DNA from: Tupaia tana
Taxonomy: Eukaryota > Chordata > Mammalia > Scandentia > Tupaiidae
NCBI GenBank assembly: GCA_026018925.1
Contig: JAKSZU010000278.1
Location: 177,471-241,470, forward strand
DNA length: 64,000 bases
Direction of reading: 5' to 3'
Under the pieces are notes generated by a model. The model was given only the letters and a program-made list of their open reading frames with translations, had not been told where the DNA came from and searched no databases. Shown here in pieces: positions 33,209-44,800 of this stretch (positions within the stretch are counted from its first letter, which is position 1; each line of letters opens with the position of its first letter). The translations under genes and the position numbers were made by a program.

Positions 33209-34998
33209 TCTGGGGGAGAAGGAGAGCTAGGTGTTAACAAGAGAATGCAGGGAGTTCAAGAGAAAAGAAAAAAAAAAAAAAAAAACGCCTCCAGGAGATC
33301 CTGGCTACCTACCTAGAAGGTGGAGTCTGGGGCCTGGGTGTCTGGAAGTGTGGTGGGGGTCAGAGGTGACCCTCCCTCAGTATCCCTTGCTGGCCAGAGG
33401 CTTGCAGGAGACGCTATTGCCTGCTGGCAGTCCAGGAAAGTCTAGAAGGTGGAGTCTGGGGCCTGGGGGTCTGAAAGTGGGATGGGGGTCAGAGGTGACC
33501 CTCCCTCAGTATCCCTTGCTGGCCAGAGGCTTGCAGGAGACGCTCTTGCCTGCTGGCAGTCCAGGAAATTCTGGGGGGAGAAGGAGAGCTAGGCGTTAAC
33601 AAGAGAATGCAGGGAGTTCAAGAGAAAAGGAAAAAAAAAAAAAACGCCTCAAGGAGATCCTGGCTACCTACCTAGAAGGTGGAGTGTGGGGCCTGGGGGT
33701 CTGGAAGTGGGGTGGGGCTCAGAGGTGACCCTCCCTCAGTATCCCTTGCTGGCCAGAGGCTTGCAGGAGACGCTATTGCCTGCTGGCAGTCCAGGAAAGT
33801 CTAGAAGGTGGAGTCTGGGGCATGGGGGTCTGGAAGTGGGGTGGACGTCAGAGATGACACTCCCTCAGTATCCCTTGCTGGCCAGAGGCTTGCAGGAGAC
33901 GCTATTGCCTGCTGGCAGTCCAGGAAAGTCTGGGGGGAGAAGGAGAGCTAGGTGTTAACAAGAGAATGCAGGGAGTTCAAGAGAAAAGAAAAGAAAAAAA
34001 ACGCCTCAAGGACATCCTGGCTACCTTCCTAGAAGGTGGAGTCTGGGGCCTGGGGGTCTGGAAGTGGGGTGGGGGTCAGAGGTGACCCTCCCTCAGTATC
34101 CCTTGCTGGCCAGAGGCTTGCAGGAGACGCTATTGCCTGCTGGCAGTCCAGGAAAGTCTAGAAGGTGGAGTCTGGGGCCTGGGGGTCTGGAAGAGGGGTG
34201 GGGGTCAGAGGTGACCCTCCCTCAGTATCCCTTGCTGGCCAGAGGCTTGCAGGAGACGCTATTGCCTGCTGGCAGTCCAGGAAAGTCTGGGGGGAGAAGG
34301 AGAGCTAGGTGTTAACAAGAGAATGCAGGGAGTTCAAGAGAAAAGAAAAAAAAAAAAAACGACTCAAGGAGATAATGGCTACCTACCTAGAAGGTGGAGT
34401 CTGGGGCCTGGGGGTCTGGAAGTGGGTTGGGGGTCAGAGGTGACCCTCCCTCAGTATCCCTCGCTGGCCAGAGGCTTGCAGGAGACGCTATTGCCTGCTG
34501 GCAGTCCAGGAAAGTCTAGAAGGTGGAGTCTGGGGCCTGGGGGTCTGAAAGAGGGACGGGGGTCAGAGGTGACCCTCCCTCAGTATCCCTTGCTGGTCAG
34601 AGGCTTGCAGGAGACGCTATTGCCTGCTGGCAGTCCAGGAAAGTCTGGGGGGAGGAGGAGAGCTAGGTGTTAACAAGAGAATGCAGGGAGTTCAAGAGAA
34701 AAGGAAAAAAAAAAACGCCTCAAGGAGATCCTGGCTACCTACCTAGAAGGTGGAGTGTGGGGCCTGGGGGTCTGGAAGAGGGGTGCGGCTCAGAGGTGAC
34801 CCTCCCTCAGTATCTCTTGCTGGCCAGAGGGTTGCAGGAGACGCTATTGCCTGCTGGCAGTCCAGGAAAATCTAGAAGGTGGAGTCTGGGGCCTGGGGGT
34901 CTGGAAGTGGGGTGGGGGTCAGAGGTGACCCTCCCTTAGTATCCCTTGCTGGCCAGAGGCTTGCAGGAGACGCTATTGCCTGCTGGCAGTCCAGGAAA
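33209..34998 (+). repeat. Higher-order block E, partial copy 3 (last five units, 1.79 kb)
   Basis: It repeats 31416-33208 at an offset of 1793-1795 bp, from the GGGTGTCTGG unit to the GTGCGGCTC unit. Private changes include CGCCTCCAGG (33288), GCTCTTGCC (33543), GGGGAGGAGGAG (34649) and GGAAAATCTAG (34866). The very few differences make it one of the most recent duplications in the window. Confidence 0.94.
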
Positions 34999-35231
34999 GT
35001 CTGGGGGAGAAGGAGAGCTAGGTGTTAACAAGAGAATGCAGGGAGTTCAATAGAAAAGGAAAAAAAAAAAAAAAACGCCTCAAGGAGATCCTGGCTACCT
35101 ACATAGAAGGTGGAGTCTGGGGCCTGGGGGTCTGGAAGTGGGTTGGAGGTCAGAGGTGACCCTCCCACAGTATCCCTTGCTGACCAGAGTCTTGCAGGAG
35201 ACGCTATTGCTTGTTGGCAGTCCAGGAAAGT
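34999..35231 (+). repeat. Single-monomer unit closing block E copy 3
   Basis: Matches 29748-29980 with CTACATAG, GGTTGGAGGTC, CCTCCCACAG and GCTGACCAGAGTC, but has CAATAGAAAAGG in place of CGATAG and GCTTGTTGGC in place of GCCTGTTGGC. Confidence 0.92.
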
Positions 35232-36191
35232 CTGGGGGGAGAAGGAGAGCTAGGTGTTAACAAGAGAATGCAGGGAGTTCAAGAGAAAAGAAAAAAAAAA
35301 AAAAACGCCTCAAGGAGATCCTGGCTACCTACCTGGAAGGTGGAGTCTGGGGTCTGAGGGTCTGGAAGTGGGGTGGGGGTCAGAGGTGACCCGCCCTCAG
35401 TATCCCTTGCTGGCCAGAGGCTTGCAGGAGACGCTATTGCCTGCTGGTAGTCCAGGAGAGTCTAGAAGGTGGAGTCTGGGGCCTGGGGATCTGGAAGTGG
35501 GGTGGGCGTCAGAGATGACACTCCCTCAGTATCCCTTGCTGGCCAGAGGCTTGCAGGAGACGCTATTGCCTGCTGGCAGTCCAGGAAAGTCTGGGGGGAG
35601 AAGGAGAGCTAGGTGTTAACAAGAGAATGCAGGGAGTTCAAGAGAAAAGAAAAAAAAAAACGCCTCAACGAGATCCTGGCTACCTTCCTAGAAGGTGGAG
35701 TCTGGGGCCTGGGGGTCTGGAAGTGGGGTGGGGGTCAGAGGTGACCCTCCCTCAGTATCCCTTGCTGGCCAGAGGATTGCAGGAGACGCTATTGCCTGCT
35801 GGCAGTCCAGGAAAGTCTGGGGGAAGAAGGAGAGGTAGGTGTTAAGAAGAGAATGCAGGGAGTTCAAGAGAAAACAAAAGAAAGAAAAAAAAAAGAAAAC
35901 CCCACTCAAGGAGATCCTGGCTACCTACCTAGAAGGTGGAGTCTGGGGCCTGGGGGTCTGGAAGTGGGGTGGGGGTCAGAGGGGACCATCCCTCAGTATC
36001 CCTATCCCTTGCTGGCCAGAGGCTTGCAGGAGACGCTATTGCCTGCTGGCTGTCCAGGAAAGTCTAGAAGGTGGAGTCTGGGGCCTGGGGGTCTGGAAGT
36101 GGGGTGGGGGTCAGAGGTGACCCTCCCTCAGTATCCCTTGCTGGCCAGAGGCTTGCAGGAGACGCTATTGCCTGCTCCAGTCCAGGAAAGT
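35232..36191 (+). repeat. Divergent units with an unusual spacer at 35817-35930
   Basis: The first dimer has CTACCTGGAAGG, GGGGTCTGAGGG, GACCCGCCCTC, GGTAGTCCAGGAGAG and GGGGATCTGG. A single-monomer unit with CTCAACGAG and GAGGATTGC follows. The next spacer has GAGGTAGGTGTTAAGAAG and a scrambled A run containing AAAACAAAAGAAAGAAA and then GAAAACCCCACTC, the only such copy. The following monomer has GGGGACCATCC and an 8-base expansion in TATCCCTATCCCTTGC (35998-36013). The interval from this spacer to the next is 375 bp. Confidence 0.88.
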
Positions 36192-36905
36192 CTGGGGGGA
36201 GAAGGAGAGCTAGGTGTGAACAAGAGAATGCAGGGAGTTCAAGAGAAAAGAAAAAAAAAAACGCCTCAAGGAGATCCTGGCTACCTACCTAGAAGGTGGA
36301 GTCTGGGGCCTGGGGGTCTGGAAGTGGGGTGGGGGGTCAGAGGTGACCCTCCCTCAGTATCCCTTGCTGGCCAGAGGCTTGCAGGAGACGCTATTGCCTG
36401 CTGGCAGTCCAGGAAAGTCTAGAAGGTGGAGTCTGGGGCCTGGGGGTCTGGAAGGTGGGTGGGGGTCAGAGGTGACACTCCCTCAGTATCCCTTGCTGGC
36501 CAGAGGCTTGCAGGAGACGCTATTGCCTGCTGGCAGTCCAGGAAAGTCTGGGGGGAGAAGGAGAGCTAGGTGTTAACAAGAGAATGCAGGGAGTTCAAGA
36601 GAAAAGAAAAAAAAAAAAAACGCCTCAAGGAGATCCTGGCTACCTGCCTAGAAGGTGGAGTCTGGGGCCTGGGGGTCTGGAAGTGGGGTGGGGGTCAGAG
36701 GTGACCCTCCCTCAGTATCCCTTGATGGCCAGAGGCTTGCAGGAGACGCTATTGCCTGCTGGCAGTCCAGGAAAGTCTAGAAGGTGGAGTCTGGGGCCTG
36801 GGGGTATGGAAGTGGGGTGGGGGTCAGAGGTGACCCTCCCTCAGTATCCCTTGCTGGCCAGAGGCTTGCAGGAGACGCAATTGCCTGCTGGCAATCCAGG
36901 AAAGT
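36192..36905 (+). repeat. Duplicated block F, copy 1
   Basis: Two units are marked by the GCTCCAGTCC monomer end just before (36175), a spacer with GTGTGAACAAG, GAAGGTGGGTGGG, and CTACCTGCCTAG in the next spacer. The same order occurs at 39386-40098 (offset 3194) and 41137-41847 (offset a further 1751). Confidence 0.9.
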
Positions 36906-38445
36906 CTGGGGGGAGAAGGAGAGCTAGGTGTTAACAAGAGAATGCAGGGAGTTCAAGAGAAAAAAAAAAAAAAAAAAAACGCCTCAAGGAGAACCTGGCT
37001 ACCTACCTAGAAGGTGGAGGTCTGGGGCCTGGGGGTCTGGAAGTGGGGTGGGGGTCCGAGGTGACCCTCCCTCAGTATCCCTTGCTGGCCAGAGGCTTGC
37101 AGGAGACGCTATTGCCTGCTGGCAGTCCAGGAAAGTCTGGGGGGGAGAAGGAGAGCTAGGTGTTAACAAGAGAATGCAGGGAGTTCAAGAGAAAAGAAAA
37201 AAAAAAAAAACGCCTCAAGGAGATCCTGGCTACCTTCCTAGAAGGTGGAGTCTGGGGCCTGGGGGTCTGGAAGTGGGGTGGGGGTCAGAGGTGACCCTCC
37301 CTCAGTATCCCTTGCTGGCCAGAGGCTTGCAGGAGACGCTATTGCCTGCTGGCAGTCCAGGAAATTCTAGAAGGTGGAGTCTGGGGCCTGGGGTTCTGGA
37401 AGTGGGGTGGGGGTCAGAGGTGACCCTCCCTCAGTATCCCTTGCTGGCCAGAGGCTTGCAGGAGACGCTATTGCCTGCTGGCAGTCCAGGAAATCTGGGG
37501 GGAGAAGGAGAGCTAGGTGTTAACAAGAGAATGCAGGGAGTTCAAGAGAAAAGAAAAAAAAAAAAAAACGCCTCAAGGAGATCCTGGCTACCTACCTAGA
37601 AGGTGGAGTCTGGGGCCTGGGGGTCTGGAAGTGGGGTGGGGGGTCAGAGGTGACACTCCCTCAGTATCCCTTGCTGGCCAGAGGCTTGCAGGAGACGCTA
37701 TTGCCTGCTGGCAGTCCAGGAAAGTCTGGGGGGAGAAGGAGAGCTAGGTGTTAACAAGAGAATGCAGATAGTTCAAGAGAAAAGAAAAAAAAAAAAAACG
37801 CCTCAAGGAGATCCTGGCTACCTACCTAGAAGGTGGAGTCTGGGGCCTGGGGGTCTGGAAGTGGGGTGGGGGGTCAGAGGTGACCCTCCCTCAGTATCCC
37901 TTGCTGGCCAGAGGCTTGCAGGAGACGCTATTGCCTGCTGGCAGTCCAGGAAAGTCTGGGGGGAGAAGGAGAGCTAGGTGTTAACAAGAGAATGCAGGGA
38001 GTTCAAGAGAAAAGAAAAAAAAAAAATAAACGCCTCAAGGAGATCCTGGCTACCTACCTAGAAGGTGGAGTCTGGGGCCTGGGGGTCTGGAAGTGGGGTG
38101 GGGGGTCAGAGGTGACCCTCCCTCAGTATCCCTTGCTGGCCAGAGGCTTGCAGGAGACGCTATTGCCTGCTGGCAGTCCAGGAAAGTCTAGAAGGTGGAG
38201 TCTGGGGCCTGGGGGTCTGGAAGTGGGGTGGGGGTCAGAGGTGACCCTCCCTCAGTATCCCTTGCTGGCCAGATGCTTGCAGGAGATGCTATTGCCTGCT
38301 GTCAGTCCAGGAAAGTCTAGAAGGTGGAGTCTGGGGCCTGGGGGTCTGGAAGTGGGGTGGGCGTCAGAGGTGACACTCCCTCAGTATCCCTTGCTGGCCA
38401 GAGGCTTGCAGGAGACGCTATTGCCTGCTGGCAGTCCAGGAAAGT
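36906..38445 (+). repeat. Run with three single-monomer units and a three-monomer unit (38058-38445)
   Basis: Single-monomer intervals are 36942-37172, 37531-37762 and 37762-37992. Several first monomers here carry an extra G (GGGGTGGGGGGTCAG), a local G-run slippage variant also at 36330. One spacer has ATGCAGATAG (37762) and one A run contains T (38026). The three-monomer unit has CAGATGCTTGC with GGAGATGC and GCTGTCAGTCC in its second copy; it is the last unit with more than two monomers in the window. Confidence 0.9.
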
Positions 38446-39385
38446 CTGGGGGGAGAAGGAGAGCTAGGTGTTAACTAGAGAATGCAGGGAGTTCAAGAGA
38501 AAAGAAAAAAAAAAAAAAACGCCTCAAGGAGATCCTGGCTACCTTCCTAGAAGGTGGAGTCTGGGGCCTGGGGGTCTGGAAGTGGGCTGGGGGTCAGAGG
38601 TGACCCTCCCTCAGTATCCCTTGCTGGCCAGAGGCTTGCAGGAGACGCTATTGCCTGCTGGCAGTCCAGGAAAGTCTAGAAGGTGGAGTCTGGGGCCTGG
38701 GGGTCTGGAAGTGGGGTGGGGGTCAGAGGTGACCCTCCCTCAGTATCCCTTGCTGGCCAGAGGCTTGCAGGAGACGCTATTGCCTGCTGGAAGTCCAGGA
38801 AATTCTGGGGGGAGAAGGAGAGCTAGGTGTTAACAAGAGAATGCAGGGAGTTCAAGAGAAAAGAAAAAAAAAAAACGCCTCAAGGAGATCCTGGATACCT
38901 ACCTAGAAGGTGGAGTCTGGGGCCTGGGGGTCTGGAAGTGGGGTGGGGGTCAGAGGTGACCCTCCCTCAGTATCCCTTGCTGGCCAGAGGCTTGCAGGAG
39001 ACGCTATTGCCTGCTGGCAGTCCAGGAAATTCTAGAAGGTGGAGTCTGGGGCCTGGGGGTCTGAAAGTGGGATGGGGGTCAGAGGTGACCCTCCCTCAGT
39101 ATCCCTTGCTGGCCAGAGGCTTGCAGGAGACGCTATTGCCTGCTGGCAGTCCAGGAAAGTCTGGGGGGAGAAGGAGACCTATGTGTTAATAAGAGAATGC
39201 AGGGAGTTCAAGAGAAAAGAAAAAAAAAAAACGCCTCAAGGAGATCCTGGTTACCTACCTAGAAGGTGGAGTCTGGGGCCTGGGGGTCTGGAAGTGGGGT
39301 GGGGGTCAGAGGTGACCCTCCCTCAGTATCCCTTGCTGGCCAGAGGCTTGCAGGAGACGCTATTGCCTGCTCCAGTCCAGGAAAG
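38446..39385 (+). repeat. Duplicated block G, copy 1
   Basis: Ordered markers are GTTAACTAGAG, GTGGGCTGGG, GGAAGTCCAGGAAATTC, GAGACCTATGTGTTAATAAG and CCTGGTTACC. The units are dimers here. The matching block at 40454-41136 has the same markers with single monomers. Confidence 0.9.
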
Positions 39386-40453
39386 TCTGGGGGGAGAAGG
39401 AGAGCTAGGTGTGAACAAGAGAATGCAGGGAGTTCAAGAGAAAAGAAAAAAAAAAACGCCTCAAGGAGATCCTGGCTACCTACCTAGAAGGTGGAGTCTG
39501 GGGCCTGGCGGTCTGGAAGTGGGGTGGGGGTCAGAGGTGACCCTCCCTCAGTATCCCTTGCTGGCCAGAGGCTTGCAGGAGACGCTATTGCCTGCTGGCA
39601 GTCCAGGAAAGTCTAGAAGGTGGAGTCTGGGGCCTGGGGGTCTGGAAGGTGGGTGGGGGTCAGAGGTGACACTCCCTCAGTATCCCTTGCTGGCCAGAGG
39701 CTTGCAGGAGACGCTATTGCCTGCTGGCAGTCCAGGAAAGTCTGGGGGGAGAAGGAGAGCTAGGTGTTAACAAGAGAATGCAGGGAGTTCAAGAGAAAAG
39801 AAAAAAAAAAAAACGCCTCAAGGAGATCCTGGCTACCTGCCTAGAAGGTGGAGTCTGGGGCCTGGGGGTCTGGAAGTGGGGTGGGGGTCAGAGGTTACCC
39901 TCCCTCACTATCCCTTGCTGGCCAGAGCCTTGCAGGAGACGCTATTGCCTGCTGGCAGTCCAGGAAAGTCTAGAAGGTGGAGTCTGGGGCCTTGGGGTCT
40001 GGAAGTGGGGTGGGGGTCAGAGGTGACCCTCCCTCAGTATCCCTTGCTGGCCAGAGGCTTGCAGGAGACGCTATTGCCTGCTGGCAGTCCAGGAAAGTCT
40101 GGGGGGAGAAGGAGAGCTAGGTGTTAACAAGAGAATGCAGGAAGTTCAAGAGAAAAGAAAAAAAAAAAACGCCTCAGGGAGATCCTGGCTACCTACCTAG
40201 AAGTTGGAGTCTGGGGCCTGGGGGTCTGAAGTGGGGTGGGGGTCAGAGGTGACCCTCCCTCAGAATCACTTGCTGGCCAGATGCTTGCAGGAGATGCTAT
40301 TGCCTGCTGTCAGTCCAGGAAAGTCTAGAAGGTGGAGTCTGGGGCCTGGGGGTCTGGAAGTGGGGTGGGCGTCAGAGGTGACACTCCCTCAGTATCCCTT
40401 GCTGGCCAGAGGCTTGCAGGAGACGCTATTGCCTGCTGGCAGTCCAGGAAAGT
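39386..40453 (+). repeat. Duplicated block F, copy 2, plus a changed dimer
   Basis: Matches 36192-36905 with GTGTGAAC, GAAGGTGGGTGGG and CTACCTGCCTAG. Private changes are GAGGTTACCC, CCTCACTATCC and CAGAGCCTTGC. The following dimer (40165-40453) matches the last two monomers of the 38058-38445 unit, with CAGATGCTTGC, GGAGATGC and GCTGTCAGTCC. Confidence 0.88.
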
Positions 40454-41136
40454 CTGGGGGGGAGAAGGAGAGCTAGGTGTTAACTAGAGAATGCAGGGAG
40501 TTCAAGAGAAAAGAAAAAAAAAAAAACGCCTCAAGGAGATCCTGGCTACCTTCCTAGAAGGTGGAGTCTGGGGCCTGGGGGTCTGGAAGTGGGCTGGGGG
40601 TCAGAGGTGACCCTCCCTCAGTATCCCTTGCTGGCCAGAGGCTTGCAGGAGACGCTATTGCCTGCTGGAAGTCCAGGAAATTCTGGGGGGAGAAGGAGAG
40701 CTAGGTGTTAACAAGAGAATGCAGGGAGTTCAAGAGAAAAGAAAAAAAAAAAAACGCCTCAAGGAGATCCTGGCTACCTACCTAGAAGGTGGAGTTTGGG
40801 GCCTGGGGGTCTGGAAGTGGGGTGGGGGTCAGAGGTGACCCTCCCTCAGTATCCCTTGCTGGCCAGAGGCTTGCAGGAGACGCTATTGCCTGCTGGCAGT
40901 CCAGGACAGTCTGGGGGAGAAGGAGACCTATGTGTTAATAAGAGAATGCAGGGAGTTCAAGAGAAAAGGAAAAAAAAAAAACGCCTCAAGGAGATCCTGG
41001 TTACCTACCTAGAAGGTGGAGTCTGGGGCCTGGGGGTCTGGAAGTGGGGTGGGGGTCAGAGGTGACCCTCCCTCAGTATCCCTTGCTGGCCAGAGGCTTG
41101 CAGGAGACGCTATTGCCTGCTCCAGTCCAGGAAAGT
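40454..41136 (+). repeat. Duplicated block G, copy 2, contracted: three single-monomer units in a row
   Basis: Spacers at 40490, 40718, 40945 and 41173 are 227-228 bp apart. The monomer near 40550-40685 begins with GTGGGCTGGG, a first-position mark of copy 1, and ends with GGAAGTCCAGGAAATTC, a second-position mark of copy 1. It is therefore a fusion of two monomers. The next monomer is flanked by the GAGACCTATGTGTTAATAAG spacer, which in copy 1 follows a dimer. Offsets fall from 2008 to 1877 to 1748 bp, one monomer at a time. Confidence 0.9.
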
Positions 41137-41847
41137 CTGGGGGGAGAAGGAGAGCTAGGTGTGAACAAGAGAATGCAGGGAGTTCAAGAGAAAAGAAAAA
41201 AAAAAAACGCCTCAAGGAGATCCTGGCTACCTACCTAAAAGGTGGAGTCTGGGGCCTGGCAGTCTGGAAGTGGGGTGGGGGTCAGAGGTGACCCTCCCTC
41301 AGTATCCCTTGCTGGCCAGAGGCTTGCAGGAGACGCTATTGCCTGCTGGCAGTCCAGGAAAGTCAAGAAGGTGGAGTCTGGGGCCTGGGGGTCTGGAAGG
41401 TGGGTGGGGGTCAGAGGTGACACTCCCTCAGTATCCCTTGCTGGCCAGAGGCTTGCAGGAGACGCTATTGCCTGCTGGCAGTCCAGGAAAGTCTGGGGGG
41501 AGAAGGAGAGCTAGGTGTTAACAAGAGAATGCAGGGAGTTCAAGAGAAAAGAAAAAAAAAAAACGCCTCAAGGAGATCCTGGCTACCTGCCTAGAAGGTG
41601 GAGTCTGGGGCCTGGGGGTCTGGAAGTGGGGTGGGGGTCAGAGGTGACCCTCCCTCAGTATCCCTTGCTGGCCAGAGGCTTGCAGGAGACGCTATTCCTG
41701 CTGGCAGTCCAGGAAAGTCTAGAAGGTGGAGTCTGGGGCCTGGGGGTCTGGAAGTGGGGTGGGGGTCAGAGGTGACCCTCCCTCAGTATCCCTTGCTGGC
41801 CAGAGGCTTGCAGGAGAAGCTATTGCCTGCTGGCAGTCCAGGAATGT
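41137..41847 (+). repeat. Duplicated block F, copy 3
   Basis: Has GTGTGAAC, GAAAGTCAAGAAGG at the M-M junction, GAAGGTGGGTGGG and CTACCTGCCTAG. One monomer has lost a G in CGCTATTCCTGCTGG (41692-41706). Confidence 0.88.
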
Positions 41848-44800
41848 CTGGGGGGAGAAGGAGAGCTAGGTGTTAACAAGAGAATGCAGGGAGTTCAAGA
41901 GAAAAGAAAAAAAAAAAAAAAAAAACGCCTCAAGGAGATCCTGGCTACCTACCTAGAAGGTGGAGTCTGGGGCCTGGGGGTCTGGAATTGGGGTGGGGGT
42001 CAGAGGTGACTCTCCCTCAGTATCCCTTGCTGGCCAGAGGCTTGCAGGAGACGCGATTGCCTGCTGGCAGTCCAGGAAAGTCTAGAAGGTGGAGTCTGGG
42101 GCCTGGGGGTCTGGAAGTGGGGTGGGGGTCAGAGGTGACCCTCCCTCAGTATCCCTTGCTGGCCAGAGGCTTGCAGGAGACGCTATTGCCTGCTGGCAGT
42201 CCAGGAAAGTCTGGGGGGAGAAGGAGAGCTAGGTGTTAACAAGAGAATGCAGGGAGTTCAAGAGAAAAGAAAAAAAAAAAAAACGCCTCAAGGAGATCCT
42301 GGCTACCTACCTAGAAGGTGGAGTCTGGGGCATGGGGGTCTGGAAGTGGGGTGGGGGTCAGAGGTGACCCTCCCTCAGTATCCCTTGCTGGCCAGAGGCT
42401 TGCAGGTGACGCTATTGCCTGCTGGCAGTCCAGGAAAGTCTAGAAGGTGGAGTCTGGGGCCTGGGGGTCTGGAAGTGGGGTGGGCGTCAGAGGTGACACT
42501 CCCTCAGTATCCCTTGCTGGCCAGAGGCTTGCAGGAGACGCTATTGCCTGCTGGCAGTCCAGGAAAGTCTGGGGGGGAGAAGGAGAGCTAGGTGTTAACA
42601 AGAGAATGCAGGGAGTTCAAGAGAAAAGAAAAAAAAAAAAACGCCTCAAGGAGATCCTGGCTTCCTTTCTAGAAGGTGGAGCCTGGGGCCTGGGGGTCTG
42701 GAAGTGGGGTGGGGGTCAGAGGTGACCCTCCCTCAGTATCCCTTGCTGGCCAGAGGCTTGCAGGAGACGCTATTGCCTGCTGGCAGTCCAGGAAAGTCTA
42801 GAAGGTGGAGTCTGGGGCCTGGGGGTCTGGAAGTGGGGTGGGGGTCAGAGGTGACCCTCCCTCAGTATCCCTTGCTGGACAGAGGCTTGCAGGAGACGCT
42901 ATTGCCTGCTGGCAGTCCAGGAAAGTCTGGGGGGAGAAGGAGAGCTAGGTGTTAACAAGAGAATGCAGGGAGTACAAGAGAAAAGAAAAAAAAAAAAAAC
43001 GCCTCAAGGAGATCCTGGCTACCTACCTAGAAGGTGGAGTCTGGGGCCTGGGGGTCTGGAAGTGGGGTGGGGGTCAGAGGTGACCCTCCCTCAGTATCCC
43101 TTGCTGGCCAGAGGTTTGCAGGACACGCTATTGCCTGCTGGCAGTCCAGGAAAGTCTGGGGGGAGAAGGAGAGCTAGGTGTTAACAAGAGAATGGAGGGA
43201 GTTCAAGAGAAAAGAAAAAAAAAAAAAACGCTTCAAGGAGATCCTGGCTACCTACCTAGAAGGTGGAGTCTGGGGCCTGGGGGTCTGGAAGTGGGGTGGG
43301 AGTCAGAGGTGACCCTCCCTCAGTATCCCTTGCTGGCCAGAGGCTTGCAGGAGACGCTATTGCCTGCTGGCAGTCCAGGAAAGTCTAGAAGGTGGAGTCT
43401 GGGGCCTGGGGGTCTGGAAGTGGGGTGGGGGTCAGAGGTGACCCTCCCTCAGTATCCCTTGCTGGCCAGAGGCTTGCAGGAGACGCTATTGCCTGCTGGC
43501 AGTCCAGGAAAATCTGGGGGGAGAAGGAGAGCTAGGTGTTAACAAGAGAATGCAGGGAGTTCAAGAGAAAAGAAAAAAAAAACGCCTCAAGGAGATCCTG
43601 GCTACCTACCTAGAAGGTGGAGTCTGGGGCCTGGGGGTCTGGAAGTGGGGTGGGAGTCAGAGGTGACCCTCCCTCAGTATCCCTTGCTGGCCAGAGGCTT
43701 GCAGGAGACGCTATTGCCTTCTGGCAGTCCAGGAAAGTCTAGAAGGTGGAGTCTGGGGCCTGGGGGTCTGAAAGTGGGATGGGGGTCAGAGGTGACCCTC
43801 CCTCAGTATCCCTTGCTGGCCAGAGGCTTGCAGGAGACGCTATTGCCTGCTGGCAATCCAGGAAAGTCTGGGGGGAGAAGGAGAGCTAGGTGTTAACAAG
43901 AGAATGCAGGGAGTTCAAGAGAAAAGAAAAAAAAAAAACGCCTCAAGGAGATCCTGGCTACCTACCTAGAAGGTGGAGTCTGGGGCCTGGGGGTCTGGAA
44001 GTGGGGTGGGGGTCAGAGGTGAGCCTCCCTCAGTATCCCTTGCTGGCCAGAGGCTTGCAGGAGACGCTATTGCCTGCTGGCAGTCCAGGAAAGTCTAGAA
44101 GGTGGAGTCTGGGGCCTGGGGGTCTGGAAGTGGGGTGGGGGTCAGAGGTGACCCTCCCTCAGTATCCCTTGCTGGCCAGAGGCTTGCAGGAGACGCTATT
44201 GCCTGCTGGCAGTCCAGGAAAGACTGGGGGGAGAAGGAGAGCTAGGTGTTAACAAGAGAATGCAGGGAGTTCAAGAGAAAAGAGAAAAAAAAAACGCCTC
44301 AAGGAGATCCTGTCTACCTACCTAGAAGGTGGAGTCTGGGGCCTGGGGGTCTGGAAGTGGGGTGGGGGTCAGAGGTGACCCTCCCTCTGTATCCCTTGTT
44401 GGCCAGAGGCTTGCAGGAGACGCTATTGCCTGCTGGCAGTCCAGGAAAGTCTGGGGGGAGAAGGAGAGCTAGGTGTTAACAAGAGAATGCAGGGAGTTCA
44501 AGAGAAAAAAAAAAAAAAAGAACGCCTCAAGGAGATCCTGGCTTCCTACCTAGAAGGCGGAGTCTTGGGCCTGGGGGTCTGGAAGTGGGGTGGGGGTCAG
44601 AGGTGACCCTCCCTCAGTATCCCTTGCTGGCCAGAGGCTTGCAGGAGACGCTATTGCCTGCTGGCAGTCCAGGAAAGTCTAGAAGGTGGACTCTGGGGCC
44701 TGGGGGTCTGGAATTTGGGTGGGGTCAGAGGTGACCCTCCCTCAGTATCCCTTGCTGGCCAGAGGCTTGCAGGAGACGCTATTGCCTGCTGGCAGTCCAG

